Part shown: piece by piece, positions 50,954 to 58,272 of the stretch
How the letters are laid out: each line of letters begins with the position of its first letter
How positions within the stretch are numbered: position 1 is the first letter of the stretch
Source of the DNA: Tagaea sp965279565
Lineage (GTDB): Bacteria; Pseudomonadota; Alphaproteobacteria; CACIAM-22H2
Length of the DNA stretch: 64,000 nucleotides
Direction of reading: 5' to 3'
NCBI GenBank assembly: GCA_965279565.1
Contig: OZ257249.1
Location: 620,001 to 684,000 of the forward strand
Notes under the pieces: model-generated
Databases searched by the model: none
The model's input: the letters and a program-made list of their open reading frames with translations, nothing else
What the model was told of the DNA's origin: nothing
Program-made: the position numbers and the translations under genes

Positions 50954-51846
50954 CGCCCGCCCAGTTCGCGCGCGTGGCGCTTGAACAGCCGCCCGAGCGC
51001 CTCGGCCGCCGCGCGCACGACCGCGACGCGGCGCAGGTCGCGATGGATCACCATGTACATGTTCTCGTCCAGCTCCGGAATCGGGCCGCCGATGCGGATC
51101 AGCCGCGGCTCGGCGTCGCCCAGATGGCAGGGCAGCAGCGTGGCGCCCAGCCCGTCGAGCGCCGCCTGATGGCGAAGGACGGTTTCCGAAACCTTCATCG
51201 CGACGCGCACGCGCGGCAGGATCGCGGCCGAATAGCGCGCCTGCGGCGACTTCTCCGAGCCCGTCTCGCGCGCGATGAAATCGATCCCGTCGATGCCGTC
51301 GCCGGGCCGGCGCTTGCAGGCGGCGAGATACGCGTGCGAGGCGTAGATCGCGTTGGCGACATGCGCGACCTTGCGGCCGGCCAGATCGGGCCCGTCGGGC
51401 AGTTCGAGCATGCGCAACGCGATGTCCGCCTCGCGCCGCGCGAGATCGACGGCCTTGCGCGTCGCCGTCAGCGTCAGCGGCGTGCCGGCGAGATCGCGCT
51501 GCAGTTCGGCGAAATGCCGCACGAGGAACCAAGCGATCGAGTTGACGGAGCTGACGACGACCGGCCGGCGTTCGGGCTCGCGCGCGATGCGCGCGCGCCG
51601 CTCGAGCGTGGCGGCACCGGCATCCATCGTGCGCGCCCCCTCCAGCGCCTCGCGGCCGAGTGCGGTCAGGCGCAGCGCGTTGGGCAGCCGGTCGAACAGC
51701 GGGGCGCCCAAATGCTGTTCCAGCGCCTTCAGATGGCGGCCGAGCGTCGCCTCGCTCAGCTTCGTGGCGCGCGCGGCCTTGGCGAGGCTGCCGGAATCGG
51801 CGATCGCGAGGAAGGCGCGGATATCGTCCCAGTCGGTTGCGGTCAT
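50950..51846 (-). CDS. LysR-type transcriptional regulator
   Basis: A 298-residue LysR regulator. The DNA-binding domain (about 4-62) reads DWDDIRAFLAIADSGSLAKA and ATKLSEATLGRHLKALEQHL, the latter in place of the usual SxPAVSxxI. The effector domain is about 90-290. It is divergent from an EamA transporter gene across 278 bp (51847-52124); that gap holds no gene I can support and should contain its operator, as LysR proteins usually control the divergent gene. Confidence 0.86.
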   Translation of the reverse strand: MTATDWDDIRAFLAIADSGSLAKAARATKLSEATLGRHLKALEQHLGAPLFDRLPNALRLTALGREALEGARTMDAGAATLERRARIAREPERRPVVVSSVNSIAWFLVRHFAELQRDLAGTPLTLTATRKAVDLARREADIALRMLELPDGPDLAGRKVAHVANAIYASHAYLAACKRRPGDGIDGIDFIARETGSEKSPQARYSAAILPRVRVAMKVSETVLRHQAALDGLGATLLPCHLGDAEPRLIRIGGPIPELDENMYMVIHRDLRRVAVVRAAAEALGRLFKRHARELGGR

Positions 51847-52124
51847 CCCCGCAATCGTCGCGCAATCCGCGCGAAGAGGGAAGCAAGGTTCGGCACATGC
51901 AGCGGGGCGGCCTCGCCGATGCGCGGCGGGCGTTGGCCGCGGCCGACGAGCCCGAGATCGATGAAGGGTGCGTATTTCATGCCTGCGATCCTGCACCGGA
52001 TGCGGCCTTGCGCGAGCCGTCCGGTTCCGCGACCGGGCCCCTGCAGGATTGTCGGGCTACATGGTCGCGGTTTCGCCGCCCGTTTGCGCCGGGCTAAGGT
52101 CGCGCCGGGCGGAAGGGATGGGCG

Positions 52125-52973
52125 ATGCGCGGGTGGGGAAACGGGCTTCTGGGCGTGGTCATCTTCAGCGGCTCGCTGCCGGCAACACGCGTCGCCGTCG
52201 GCGGATTCGAGCCGCTGTTCCTGTCGTCCGCGCGCGCCGCGATCGCGGCACTCCTCGGGGCCACCCTGCTGCTGGCACTTCGCCAGCCGCGGCCGACGCG
52301 CGAGGATCTCGTCCCGCTGGCGATCGTGGCCGTCGGCGTGGTGATCGGCTTCCCGTTCCTGACGGCACTCGCACTCCAGCACGTCACGGCGGCACATTCG
52401 ATCGTGTTCATCGGTTTGCTGCCGCTCGCCACCGCGATCTTCGGCGTGCTGCGCGGCGGCGAAAGGCCCAAGCCGGCTTTCTGGCTGTTCTCGATCCTCG
52501 GCAGCCTGTCGGTCGCCGGCTTCGCGCTGGTGCAGGATTCCGACGCGTCGCTCGAAGGCGACCTGCTGATGCTGGGTGCTATCGTGCTGTGCGGTCTGGG
52601 CTATGCCGAGGGGGCGACGCTGTCGCGCCGGCTCGGCGGCTGGCAGGTGATCTCGTGGTCGCTGCTGCTGTCGTTCCCCGCGATGGCGGCGATGGCGCTG
52701 GCGACACTTCCGGCAACGTGGGACGGGATCGGCCTGCCGGCGTGGGGCGGGCTCGCCTACGTGTCGGTCTTCAGCATGCTGGTCGGCTTCGTGTTCTGGT
52801 ATCGCGGGCTGGCACTGGGCGGCATCGCCGGCGTCGGGCAGCTCCAGCTGCTCCAGCCCTTCTTCGGGCTCGCACTTGCCGGCCTGCTGCTGGGCGAGCC
52901 GGTCGCCTGGACGATGATCGCCGCGACCGGGCTGGTCGTGCTCTGCGTCGCAGGTGCCAAGAAGTTCGCCTGA
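52125..52973 (+). CDS. EamA/DMT-family transporter
   Basis: A 282-residue inner-membrane protein with ten helices in two EamA repeats (about 5-130 and 140-280). Members export amino acids, purines or other metabolites. The second repeat ends with GVGQLQLLQPFFGLALAGLLLGEP, the family signature. Its neighbour LysR regulator, reading away, is the likely regulator. The stop is two bases from the stop of convergent cobT. Confidence 0.88.
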   Translation: MRGWGNGLLGVVIFSGSLPATRVAVGGFEPLFLSSARAAIAALLGATLLLALRQPRPTREDLVPLAIVAVGVVIGFPFLTALALQHVTAAHSIVFIGLLPLATAIFGVLRGGERPKPAFWLFSILGSLSVAGFALVQDSDASLEGDLLMLGAIVLCGLGYAEGATLSRRLGGWQVISWSLLLSFPAMAAMALATLPATWDGIGLPAWGGLAYVSVFSMLVGFVFWYRGLALGGIAGVGQLQLLQPFFGLALAGLLLGEPVAWTMIAATGLVVLCVAGAKKFA

Positions 52974-52974
52974 C

Positions 52975-53994
52975 CTAGGCCTTTCCGGCCACGCCGGCAT
53001 CCGCGAAGGTCGCCATGCCGGTGTGGCAGGCGACCGCCGCGCGCACGACCGCGATGGCGAGGGCAGCACCCGACGCTTCGCCCAGCCGCATGCCGAAATC
53101 GAACAGGGCCGTGCGCCCGAGCTTGTCGAGAAGCCGGCGATGCCCCGGTTCGGCCGACAAATGTGCCACCTGACAATGATCGAGGCCGTGCGGGTCGAGC
53201 GCGTGGACGACAGCGCCGGCGACCGTGCAGGCAAAGCCGTCGAGCAGCACGGGCACGCGCGCAAGGCGTGCCGCAAGGATCGCGCCGACGATCGCCGCCA
53301 GCTCGAACCCGCCCGTGCGGGCAAGCACGTCGAGCGGTGCGCGTTTTTCGGAAAAATGCAGCTTCGCGGCGATGTCGACCGCCTCGATCTTGCGCGCGAG
53401 GGCCGAGCCCGCGACACCCGTACCCGGCCCGACCCAATCGGCGGCCGTGCCGCCGAACAGGCCCACACACAGGGCAGCGGCCGACGTCGTGTTCGCGATC
53501 CCCATTTCGCCAAGGCACAGAAGATCGATGCCCGGCTCGACCGCCATCATCCCGTAGGCGATGGCGCGCGCGCACTCCTCTTCGTCCATCGCCGGGCCCT
53601 GCGCGAAATCCGCGGTCGGCCGCTCGAGCGCCATCTCGTAGACGCGAAGCTCGGCATCGAACGCGGTGCAGAGCTGGTTGACCGCCGCCCCGCCCGAAAC
53701 GAAGTTCTGCACCATCTGCTGGGTGACCGACGCCGGGAAGGCCGACACGCCGCGCGCGGCAATCCCGTGATTGGCCGCGAACACCGCCACGCGCGGCCGG
53801 TTGAGGCGCGGCGGATGGGCCCCCTGCCAGGTCGACATCCAGGCCGCGATCTCCTCCAGTCGGCCCAAGGCACCGGCCGGCTTCGTGAGCTGGCCTTCGC
53901 GCAGCGCTGCCTTGGTCGCCGATTCGAGATCCGGCCCCAGCAGTTCCGGCAGCAGGGCGAGGATTTCCGAGAATCGGGCGACGGGCTGGCGCAT
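52975..53994 (-). CDS. cobT: Nicotinate-nucleotide--dimethylbenzimidazole phosphoribosyltransferase
   Basis: Makes alpha-ribazole phosphate, the lower-ligand precursor of cobalamin, from nicotinate mononucleotide and dimethylbenzimidazole. It is 339 residues with the signatures GRLEEIAAWMSTWQG, VFAANHGIAARGVSAFP, NFVSGGAAVNQL, GEMGIANTTSAAAL and DGFACTVAGAVVHA; FDFGMRLGEASGAALA near the end carries the catalytic Glu. It is divergent from cobS (96 bp between starts), so the two nucleotide-loop genes share a promoter region. Confidence 0.94.
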   Translation of the reverse strand: MRQPVARFSEILALLPELLGPDLESATKAALREGQLTKPAGALGRLEEIAAWMSTWQGAHPPRLNRPRVAVFAANHGIAARGVSAFPASVTQQMVQNFVSGGAAVNQLCTAFDAELRVYEMALERPTADFAQGPAMDEEECARAIAYGMMAVEPGIDLLCLGEMGIANTTSAAALCVGLFGGTAADWVGPGTGVAGSALARKIEAVDIAAKLHFSEKRAPLDVLARTGGFELAAIVGAILAARLARVPVLLDGFACTVAGAVVHALDPHGLDHCQVAHLSAEPGHRRLLDKLGRTALFDFGMRLGEASGAALAIAVVRAAVACHTGMATFADAGVAGKA

Positions 53995-54089
53995 GGGGCG
54001 GGCGGGCTTTCTTGGCTGGCGTTGGTGCCGAAGGCGTCCTATCTTCCCGCGCCCATCTCCGCAAGCCCGCGTTTACGGCCCCCTTCCGA

Positions 54090-54878
54090 ATGTCCGCCGA
54101 ACCCGATTCCGACGAAACGACCGCCCGACCCGGATTCGGCAACGAGCTGCGCCTGGCCCTCGCCTTCCTGACGCGCGTTCCGGTGCGCCTGGCGCCGCAC
54201 GTCGCCGACCATCCGCTCGCCGCCGCGGTGCGCGCCTTCCCGTTCGCGGGCCTGCCGGTCGCGTTCGCGGGCTCGCTCGCCTACGCGCTCGCGTGGACGC
54301 TCGGCGTCCCGCCGGCACTTGCGGGCCTGCTTGCGCTTGCCGCGATGATGGTCACGACAGGTGCCTTGCACGAGGACGGCCTGGCCGATTTCGCCGACGC
54401 CGCCGGCGTGCGCGACATCGACCGGCGCCTTGCCGTGATGCGCGACAGCCGCATCGGCACCTACGGCGTGCTGGCGCTGATCCTGTCGGTTTCGCTGCGC
54501 GCGGGCGCACTTTCGTATCTCGCCGATCCGTTCGACGTGGCGTGCGTGCTGGTCGCCGCGTCCTGCGCGTCGCGCGCCTGCGTCGTCTACGCGATGCTGG
54601 TGCTGCCTTTCGCGCGCGACGACGGGTTGGCCCGCCTCGCCGGCCGGCCGGGCCGTGCCCGCACGCTCGACGCGCTTGCCATCGGTGCGGTCTTCCTGCT
54701 CGCGCTCGGCGGGCTCGGCGCGCTGGTGGCGCTGGCGCTTGCGGCCCTTGCCACGCTCGCGGTCGTCGGCTGCGCGCGCCGGCTGGTCGGCGGGCAGACG
54801 GGCGACGTTCTCGGCAGCGTCCAGCAAGTCGCGGAGATCGCGATCCTGCTGGCCGCACTTATCGCGCAATCCTGGTGA
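54090..54878 (+). CDS. cobS: Adenosylcobinamide-GDP ribazoletransferase (cobalamin synthase)
   Basis: Joins adenosylcobinamide-GDP and alpha-ribazole(-phosphate) in the membrane, the step that completes cobalamin. It is 262 residues with about seven helices and the metal-binding signature HEDGLADFADA (about 95-105) and RDSRIGTYGVLAL. The ATG at 54090 begins the family's N terminus; one 26 codons upstream adds an unrelated stretch. The phosphatase gene follows after 13 bp with its own GAGGAA site. Confidence 0.92.
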   Translation: MSAEPDSDETTARPGFGNELRLALAFLTRVPVRLAPHVADHPLAAAVRAFPFAGLPVAFAGSLAYALAWTLGVPPALAGLLALAAMMVTTGALHEDGLADFADAAGVRDIDRRLAVMRDSRIGTYGVLALILSVSLRAGALSYLADPFDVACVLVAASCASRACVVYAMLVLPFARDDGLARLAGRPGRARTLDALAIGAVFLLALGGLGALVALALAALATLAVVGCARRLVGGQTGDVLGSVQQVAEIAILLAALIAQSW

Positions 54879-54891
54879 CGAGGAATCCCGA

Positions 54892-55530
54892 ATGGACGGA
54901 ATGACCGAAACGCGCTTCTGGCTGGTCCGCCACGCCCCCGTCGTGGGCCAGCAGGGCCGCTGCTACGGCACCAAGGACGTCGAGTGCGACACGACGAACG
55001 AGGCGGCGTTCGCCGGCCTCGCGCGCATCGTGCCCGACAAGGGTGCCTGGCACGTGACGCCGCTGTCGCGCACGCGGCGCACGGCCGACGCGATCTGGAA
55101 CGCGAAGGGCACGGCGAAACCCGAGCTGACGATCTGCGAAGGCATGATCGAGCAGTGCTTCGGCGACTGGCAGGGCCAGACCTACGTCGCGCTCGGCGCC
55201 TACGGCTTCGGGCCGCCGGAAAAGTCGCACCGCCACTGGCTGACGATGGCCGACATCAAGCCGGACGGCGGCGAGAGCTTCAAGGAAGTGTGCGCGCGCG
55301 TGGGCCGCACACTCGACTCGCTCGCCGAGAAGTTCCGCGGCCAGGACGTGCCGGTCGTCTGCCACGGCGGCACGATCCGCGCATGCGTGGCGCATGCGCT
55401 GAGGCTGGAAGCGGAATCCGCCCTCGCGATGACGATCGACACGCTGTCGGTCACGCGCATCGACCGGCTCGACGGCGCCGGTGTGGGCAATTCGTGGCGC
55501 GTGGGTTTCGTCAACCGTCCGCCGGTGTAA
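54892..55530 (+). CDS. cobC: Histidine phosphatase, probable alpha-ribazole phosphatase
   Basis: A 212-residue phosphoglycerate-mutase-like phosphatase. The catalytic His is in FWLVRHAPVVGQQGRCYG (the motif RHxx with GxxYG is common to CobC), the second His in VVCHGGTIRAC, and the acid in CEGMIEQCFGDWQG. Its place right behind cobS supports removal of the phosphate from alpha-ribazole-phosphate or adenosylcobalamin-phosphate; a general phosphatase cannot be excluded. GAGGAA precedes the ATG; an ATG three codons later is also possible. Confidence 0.72.
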   Translation: MDGMTETRFWLVRHAPVVGQQGRCYGTKDVECDTTNEAAFAGLARIVPDKGAWHVTPLSRTRRTADAIWNAKGTAKPELTICEGMIEQCFGDWQGQTYVALGAYGFGPPEKSHRHWLTMADIKPDGGESFKEVCARVGRTLDSLAEKFRGQDVPVVCHGGTIRACVAHALRLEAESALAMTIDTLSVTRIDRLDGAGVGNSWRVGFVNRPPV

Positions 55531-55539
55531 GCCCGGCGT

Positions 55540-56367
55540 TCAGGGCCGCGGGAACGACAGGTATTTGTCGAGCACCGCGTCGACATGCTTGGCCGTGCGC
55601 AGCAGGCTGGCGCGGTTGCCGGCCGGATCCTCGACGAACAGTTCGGTCTTGCCGCCGAAGCGCTTCGCCGCGTTGAAGGCGCCGCGCATCGTGGCGCAGC
55701 CCGCGCGCTCGGGTTCCGCATCCTTGCCGCCGCAGAAGAACATCCAACGCGTATCGTCGAACGGGCCGAGGCCGAACTGGCCCTGCGCCACGCGGCGGTT
55801 GGCGGGCAGGTCTTCGGCCATCGCACCCGAATTGACCAGCGTCGCGGCGAAGAAGCGGCCGCCCGAATGGCGGTCGAGTGCCTGCACCGCGAAAGCCGTT
55901 TCCGCACCGCGGCCGATGCCGTAGAGCAGCAGCGAACCCGGCTTCATGCCCATCGTGCGCAGCGCCTGCTCGAGTTCGCGGTAGATGACGTCGGCCTGCG
56001 CATAGTGCGCCGGGCCGTCGCCCGTACCGTACCACCACTGCATGGCGATGATGCCGATCTGGCGGCGCACCAGCGTGGGATGCCAGAGGGCGATTTCTTC
56101 CTGCGCCCAGCCCTTGGCATCGGGCAGCACGACGACCCAGCCTTTGGGCGAAGGCACGGGCGACCACGACGTCACGAACAGGCGGCCGTCGCGCGTCACA
56201 CGGTTGCTGACGCCAATCTGCTGGCCGAACTTGACCTTGTCGGGGATCGCCTCCTGCGCGCGCTGCAGGATCGTTCCCTGCGGCGGCCCGGGCGACTGGG
56301 CGACCGCGGAAACTGCGGCCATAAGCACCGCGAATCCCGCAAGAATTCCGACTAGACCCCGACGCAT
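55540..56367 (-). CDS. Exported alpha/beta-hydrolase-like protein without nucleophile
   Basis: A 275-residue periplasmic protein: the signal peptide MRRGLVGILAGFAVLMAAVS continues AVAQ and is cut before SPGPP. The mature part follows the alpha/beta hydrolase order, but the nucleophile elbow reads LYGIGRGAETAF, with Gly where GxSxG has Ser. The acid and base positions are not clear. It may be a catalytically dead binding protein or use another residue. It is the divergent partner of the cobalamin riboswitch operon, starting about 60 bp from its 5' end, and could respond to the same promoter region. Confidence 0.65.
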   Translation of the reverse strand: MRRGLVGILAGFAVLMAAVSAVAQSPGPPQGTILQRAQEAIPDKVKFGQQIGVSNRVTRDGRLFVTSWSPVPSPKGWVVVLPDAKGWAQEEIALWHPTLVRRQIGIIAMQWWYGTGDGPAHYAQADVIYRELEQALRTMGMKPGSLLLYGIGRGAETAFAVQALDRHSGGRFFAATLVNSGAMAEDLPANRRVAQGQFGLGPFDDTRWMFFCGGKDAEPERAGCATMRGAFNAAKRFGGKTELFVEDPAGNRASLLRTAKHVDAVLDKYLSFPRP

Positions 56368-56424
56368 GGCGTTCCGCCTTCTGCCTGCTGGTTTCCACCA
56401 ATTCGGCGTGATAGTAACGTCCCT

Positions 56425-56620
56425 GCATCCGGACAGGGAAGTCTGGTGAAGCATGTTTTGGTGTAGATTTTACACCTCAAATGCCAACCCGGCGCTGCCC
56501 CCGCAACTGTAAGGGTTAGGTCCGCCGCCATTCCGATCGCCACTGGCCGCTTCATGCGGCCGGGAAGGCACGGGCGGCAGGCCGTCGATCCCGAGCCAGG
56601 AGACCTCCCGGATTGCCGAG
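56425..56620 (+). ncRNA. Cobalamin riboswitch (aptamer)
   Basis: Adenosylcobalamin-sensing leader RNA. The core elements occur in order: AGGGAAGTCTGGTGAA (about 56435-56450), GGCGCTGCCCCCGCAACTGT (about 56491-56510), GCCACTG (about 56539-56545), GGGAAGGC (about 56562-56569) and the B12 box AGCCAGGAGACCT (56594-56606). Between the first two elements an extra hairpin, GGTGTAGATTTTACACC, is inserted. It controls cobU and the genes behind it. Ends are estimates. Confidence 0.93.
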
Positions 56621-56623
56621 CGT

Positions 56624-56674
56624 CGGCGGCCCCCCGCCGGAACTCGCCCACCCACAACCGTCCTCGGCGGGAGG
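56624..56674 (+). promoter_or_regulatory. Riboswitch expression platform covering the cobU ribosome site
   Basis: Two exclusive hairpins. CCCGCCG (56633-56639) pairs with CGGCGGG (56665-56671), covering the start of the cobU ribosome site GGGAGG (56669-56674). Alternatively CCGCCG (56634-56639) pairs with CGGCGG (56624-56629), which frees it. Ligand binding should favour the covering form, so control is at translation initiation. No T tract follows, which argues against a terminator. Confidence 0.65.
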
Positions 56675-56686
56675 AACAGGTGCGAA

Positions 56687-57253
56687 ATGGCCGGAAGACC
56701 GTCCGCGCGTAAGCCGGGCAAGAAACATCCCATCGTGCTGGTGCTGGGCGGTGCCCGCTCGGGCAAGAGCGCGTTCGCCGAAGCGCGTGCACTGGCGTTG
56801 CGTGCGCGCAAGGCGAAGGCGCTCTACCTCGCCACCGCAGAACCGCGCGACGGCGAGATGCGCGCGCGCATCGCCACGCATCGCGCAAGGCGCGGCACGC
56901 ACTGGGCGACGCACGAAGAACCGCTCGACATCGCCGGCGCGCTCGACGCGCACGCCCGGCCCGGTGCGCCCGTGCTGGTCGACTGCCTGACGCTGTGGCT
57001 CGCCAATCTCCTGGGTGCGGGGTGCGACGTCGATGCGGCGTTCGCCGGCCTGTGCGCGGCACTCAGGCGCGCGAAGGGGCCGGTCGTGCTCGTCTCGAAC
57101 GAGGTCGGGCTCGGCATCGTGCCCGACAACGCGATGGCGCGCGAATTCCGCGACCATGCAGGCCGCCTGCATCAGGCGGTGGGTGCTGTCGCATCGCATG
57201 TGGTTTTCGTGGCGGCCGGGCTGCCGCTGTTCCTGAAAGGACCGAAGAAATGA
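56687..57253 (+). CDS. cobU: Adenosylcobinamide kinase / guanylyltransferase
   Basis: Phosphorylates adenosylcobinamide and transfers GMP to it. It is 188 residues: P-loop LGGARSGKSAFAE (about 20-32), the guanylylated His in RIATHRARRG, VDCLTLWLANLL, and VSNEVGLGIVPDNAMAREF, all typical of CobU/CobP. GGAGG lies 12 bases before the ATG and is covered by the riboswitch hairpin. It overlaps cobW in ATGA. Confidence 0.93.
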   Translation: MAGRPSARKPGKKHPIVLVLGGARSGKSAFAEARALALRARKAKALYLATAEPRDGEMRARIATHRARRGTHWATHEEPLDIAGALDAHARPGAPVLVDCLTLWLANLLGAGCDVDAAFAGLCAALRRAKGPVVLVSNEVGLGIVPDNAMAREFRDHAGRLHQAVGAVASHVVFVAAGLPLFLKGPKK

Positions 57254-58272
57254 AGCGTATCCCCGCAACCGTCGTCACCGGATTTCTGGGTGCCGGCAAG
57301 ACGACGCTGCTGCGCCGCATCGCCGAGCGCGCGGATGGACGGCGCATCGCCTTCGTCATCAACGAGTTCGGAGCACTCGGCATGGACCGCGAGATCCTGC
57401 TGGGCTGCGGCGACGATGCCTGCGCGCCCGGCGACGTGGTCGAGCTTGCCAATGGCTGCATCTGCTGCACGGTCGCCGACGATTTCCTGCCCACGCTTGA
57501 AGCGCTGCTCGCCCGCGTGCCCGCCCTCGACCACATCGTGATCGAGACGTCGGGACTCGCGCTGCCCAAGCCGCTCGTGCAGGCGTTCAACTGGCCGTCG
57601 GTCAAGGCGCGCGCGACGGTCGACGGCGTGGTCACGCTCGTCGACGGGCCCGCTTTGTCCGCCGGCCGCTTCGCCGACGACGAGGAAGCGCTGGCTGCCC
57701 AGCGCGCGGCCGATCCCGCCCTCGACCACGACAATCCGCTGGAAGAAGTGTTCGCCGACCAGCTCGCCTGCGCCGACCTCGTGCTGCTGACCAAGACCGA
57801 TACGCTCGATGCTGCTGCACGCGCGAATCTCGAATCCGAACTCGGCGGGAAGCTGCGCAAGGGCGCCAAGCTCGTTTCGGCCTCGCATGGCGACGTGCCG
57901 CTTTCCGTGCTTCTCGGCCTCGACGCGCGCGCCGAGGACGATCTCGCCACGCGCCCCAGCCATGCCGATGCCGAGGGCGAGCACGACCACGACGATTTCG
58001 ACAGCTTCGTCGTCGAACCCGGCACGATCGCCGATCCGGTCGCGTTCGAACGCCGCCTCGTCGCCGCGATCGAGCGGCACGACGTGCTGCGCGCCAAGGG
58101 CTTCCTCGACGTGCCCGGCAAGCCGATGCGCCTGGCCGTGCAGGCCGTTGGCCCGCGCGTCGAACGCTATTTCGACCGTGCGTGGGCGGCGGGCGAGGAT
58201 CGCGCCAGCCGCCTCGTCGTGATCGGCAAGAAGGGTATCGACCAAAGCGCCATCCGCGCGGCCCTCGCCTGA
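57250..58272 (+). CDS. cobW: CobW, G3E-family GTPase for cobalt delivery
   Basis: Metallochaperone GTPase thought to hand cobalt to the cobaltochelatase. It is 340 residues: VVTGFLGAGKTTLLRR (about 8-23) is the P-loop, FVINEFG the switch, ANGCICCTV (about 74-82) the metal-binding CxCC motif, LLTKTD the guanine motif, and HADAEGEHDHDD (about 238-249) a His/Asp-rich loop. The C-terminal CobW_C domain follows. ATGA and TGATG couplings join it to cobU and cobN. Confidence 0.94.
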   Translation: MKRIPATVVTGFLGAGKTTLLRRIAERADGRRIAFVINEFGALGMDREILLGCGDDACAPGDVVELANGCICCTVADDFLPTLEALLARVPALDHIVIETSGLALPKPLVQAFNWPSVKARATVDGVVTLVDGPALSAGRFADDEEALAAQRAADPALDHDNPLEEVFADQLACADLVLLTKTDTLDAAARANLESELGGKLRKGAKLVSASHGDVPLSVLLGLDARAEDDLATRPSHADAEGEHDHDDFDSFVVEPGTIADPVAFERRLVAAIERHDVLRAKGFLDVPGKPMRLAVQAVGPRVERYFDRAWAAGEDRASRLVVIGKKGIDQSAIRAALA

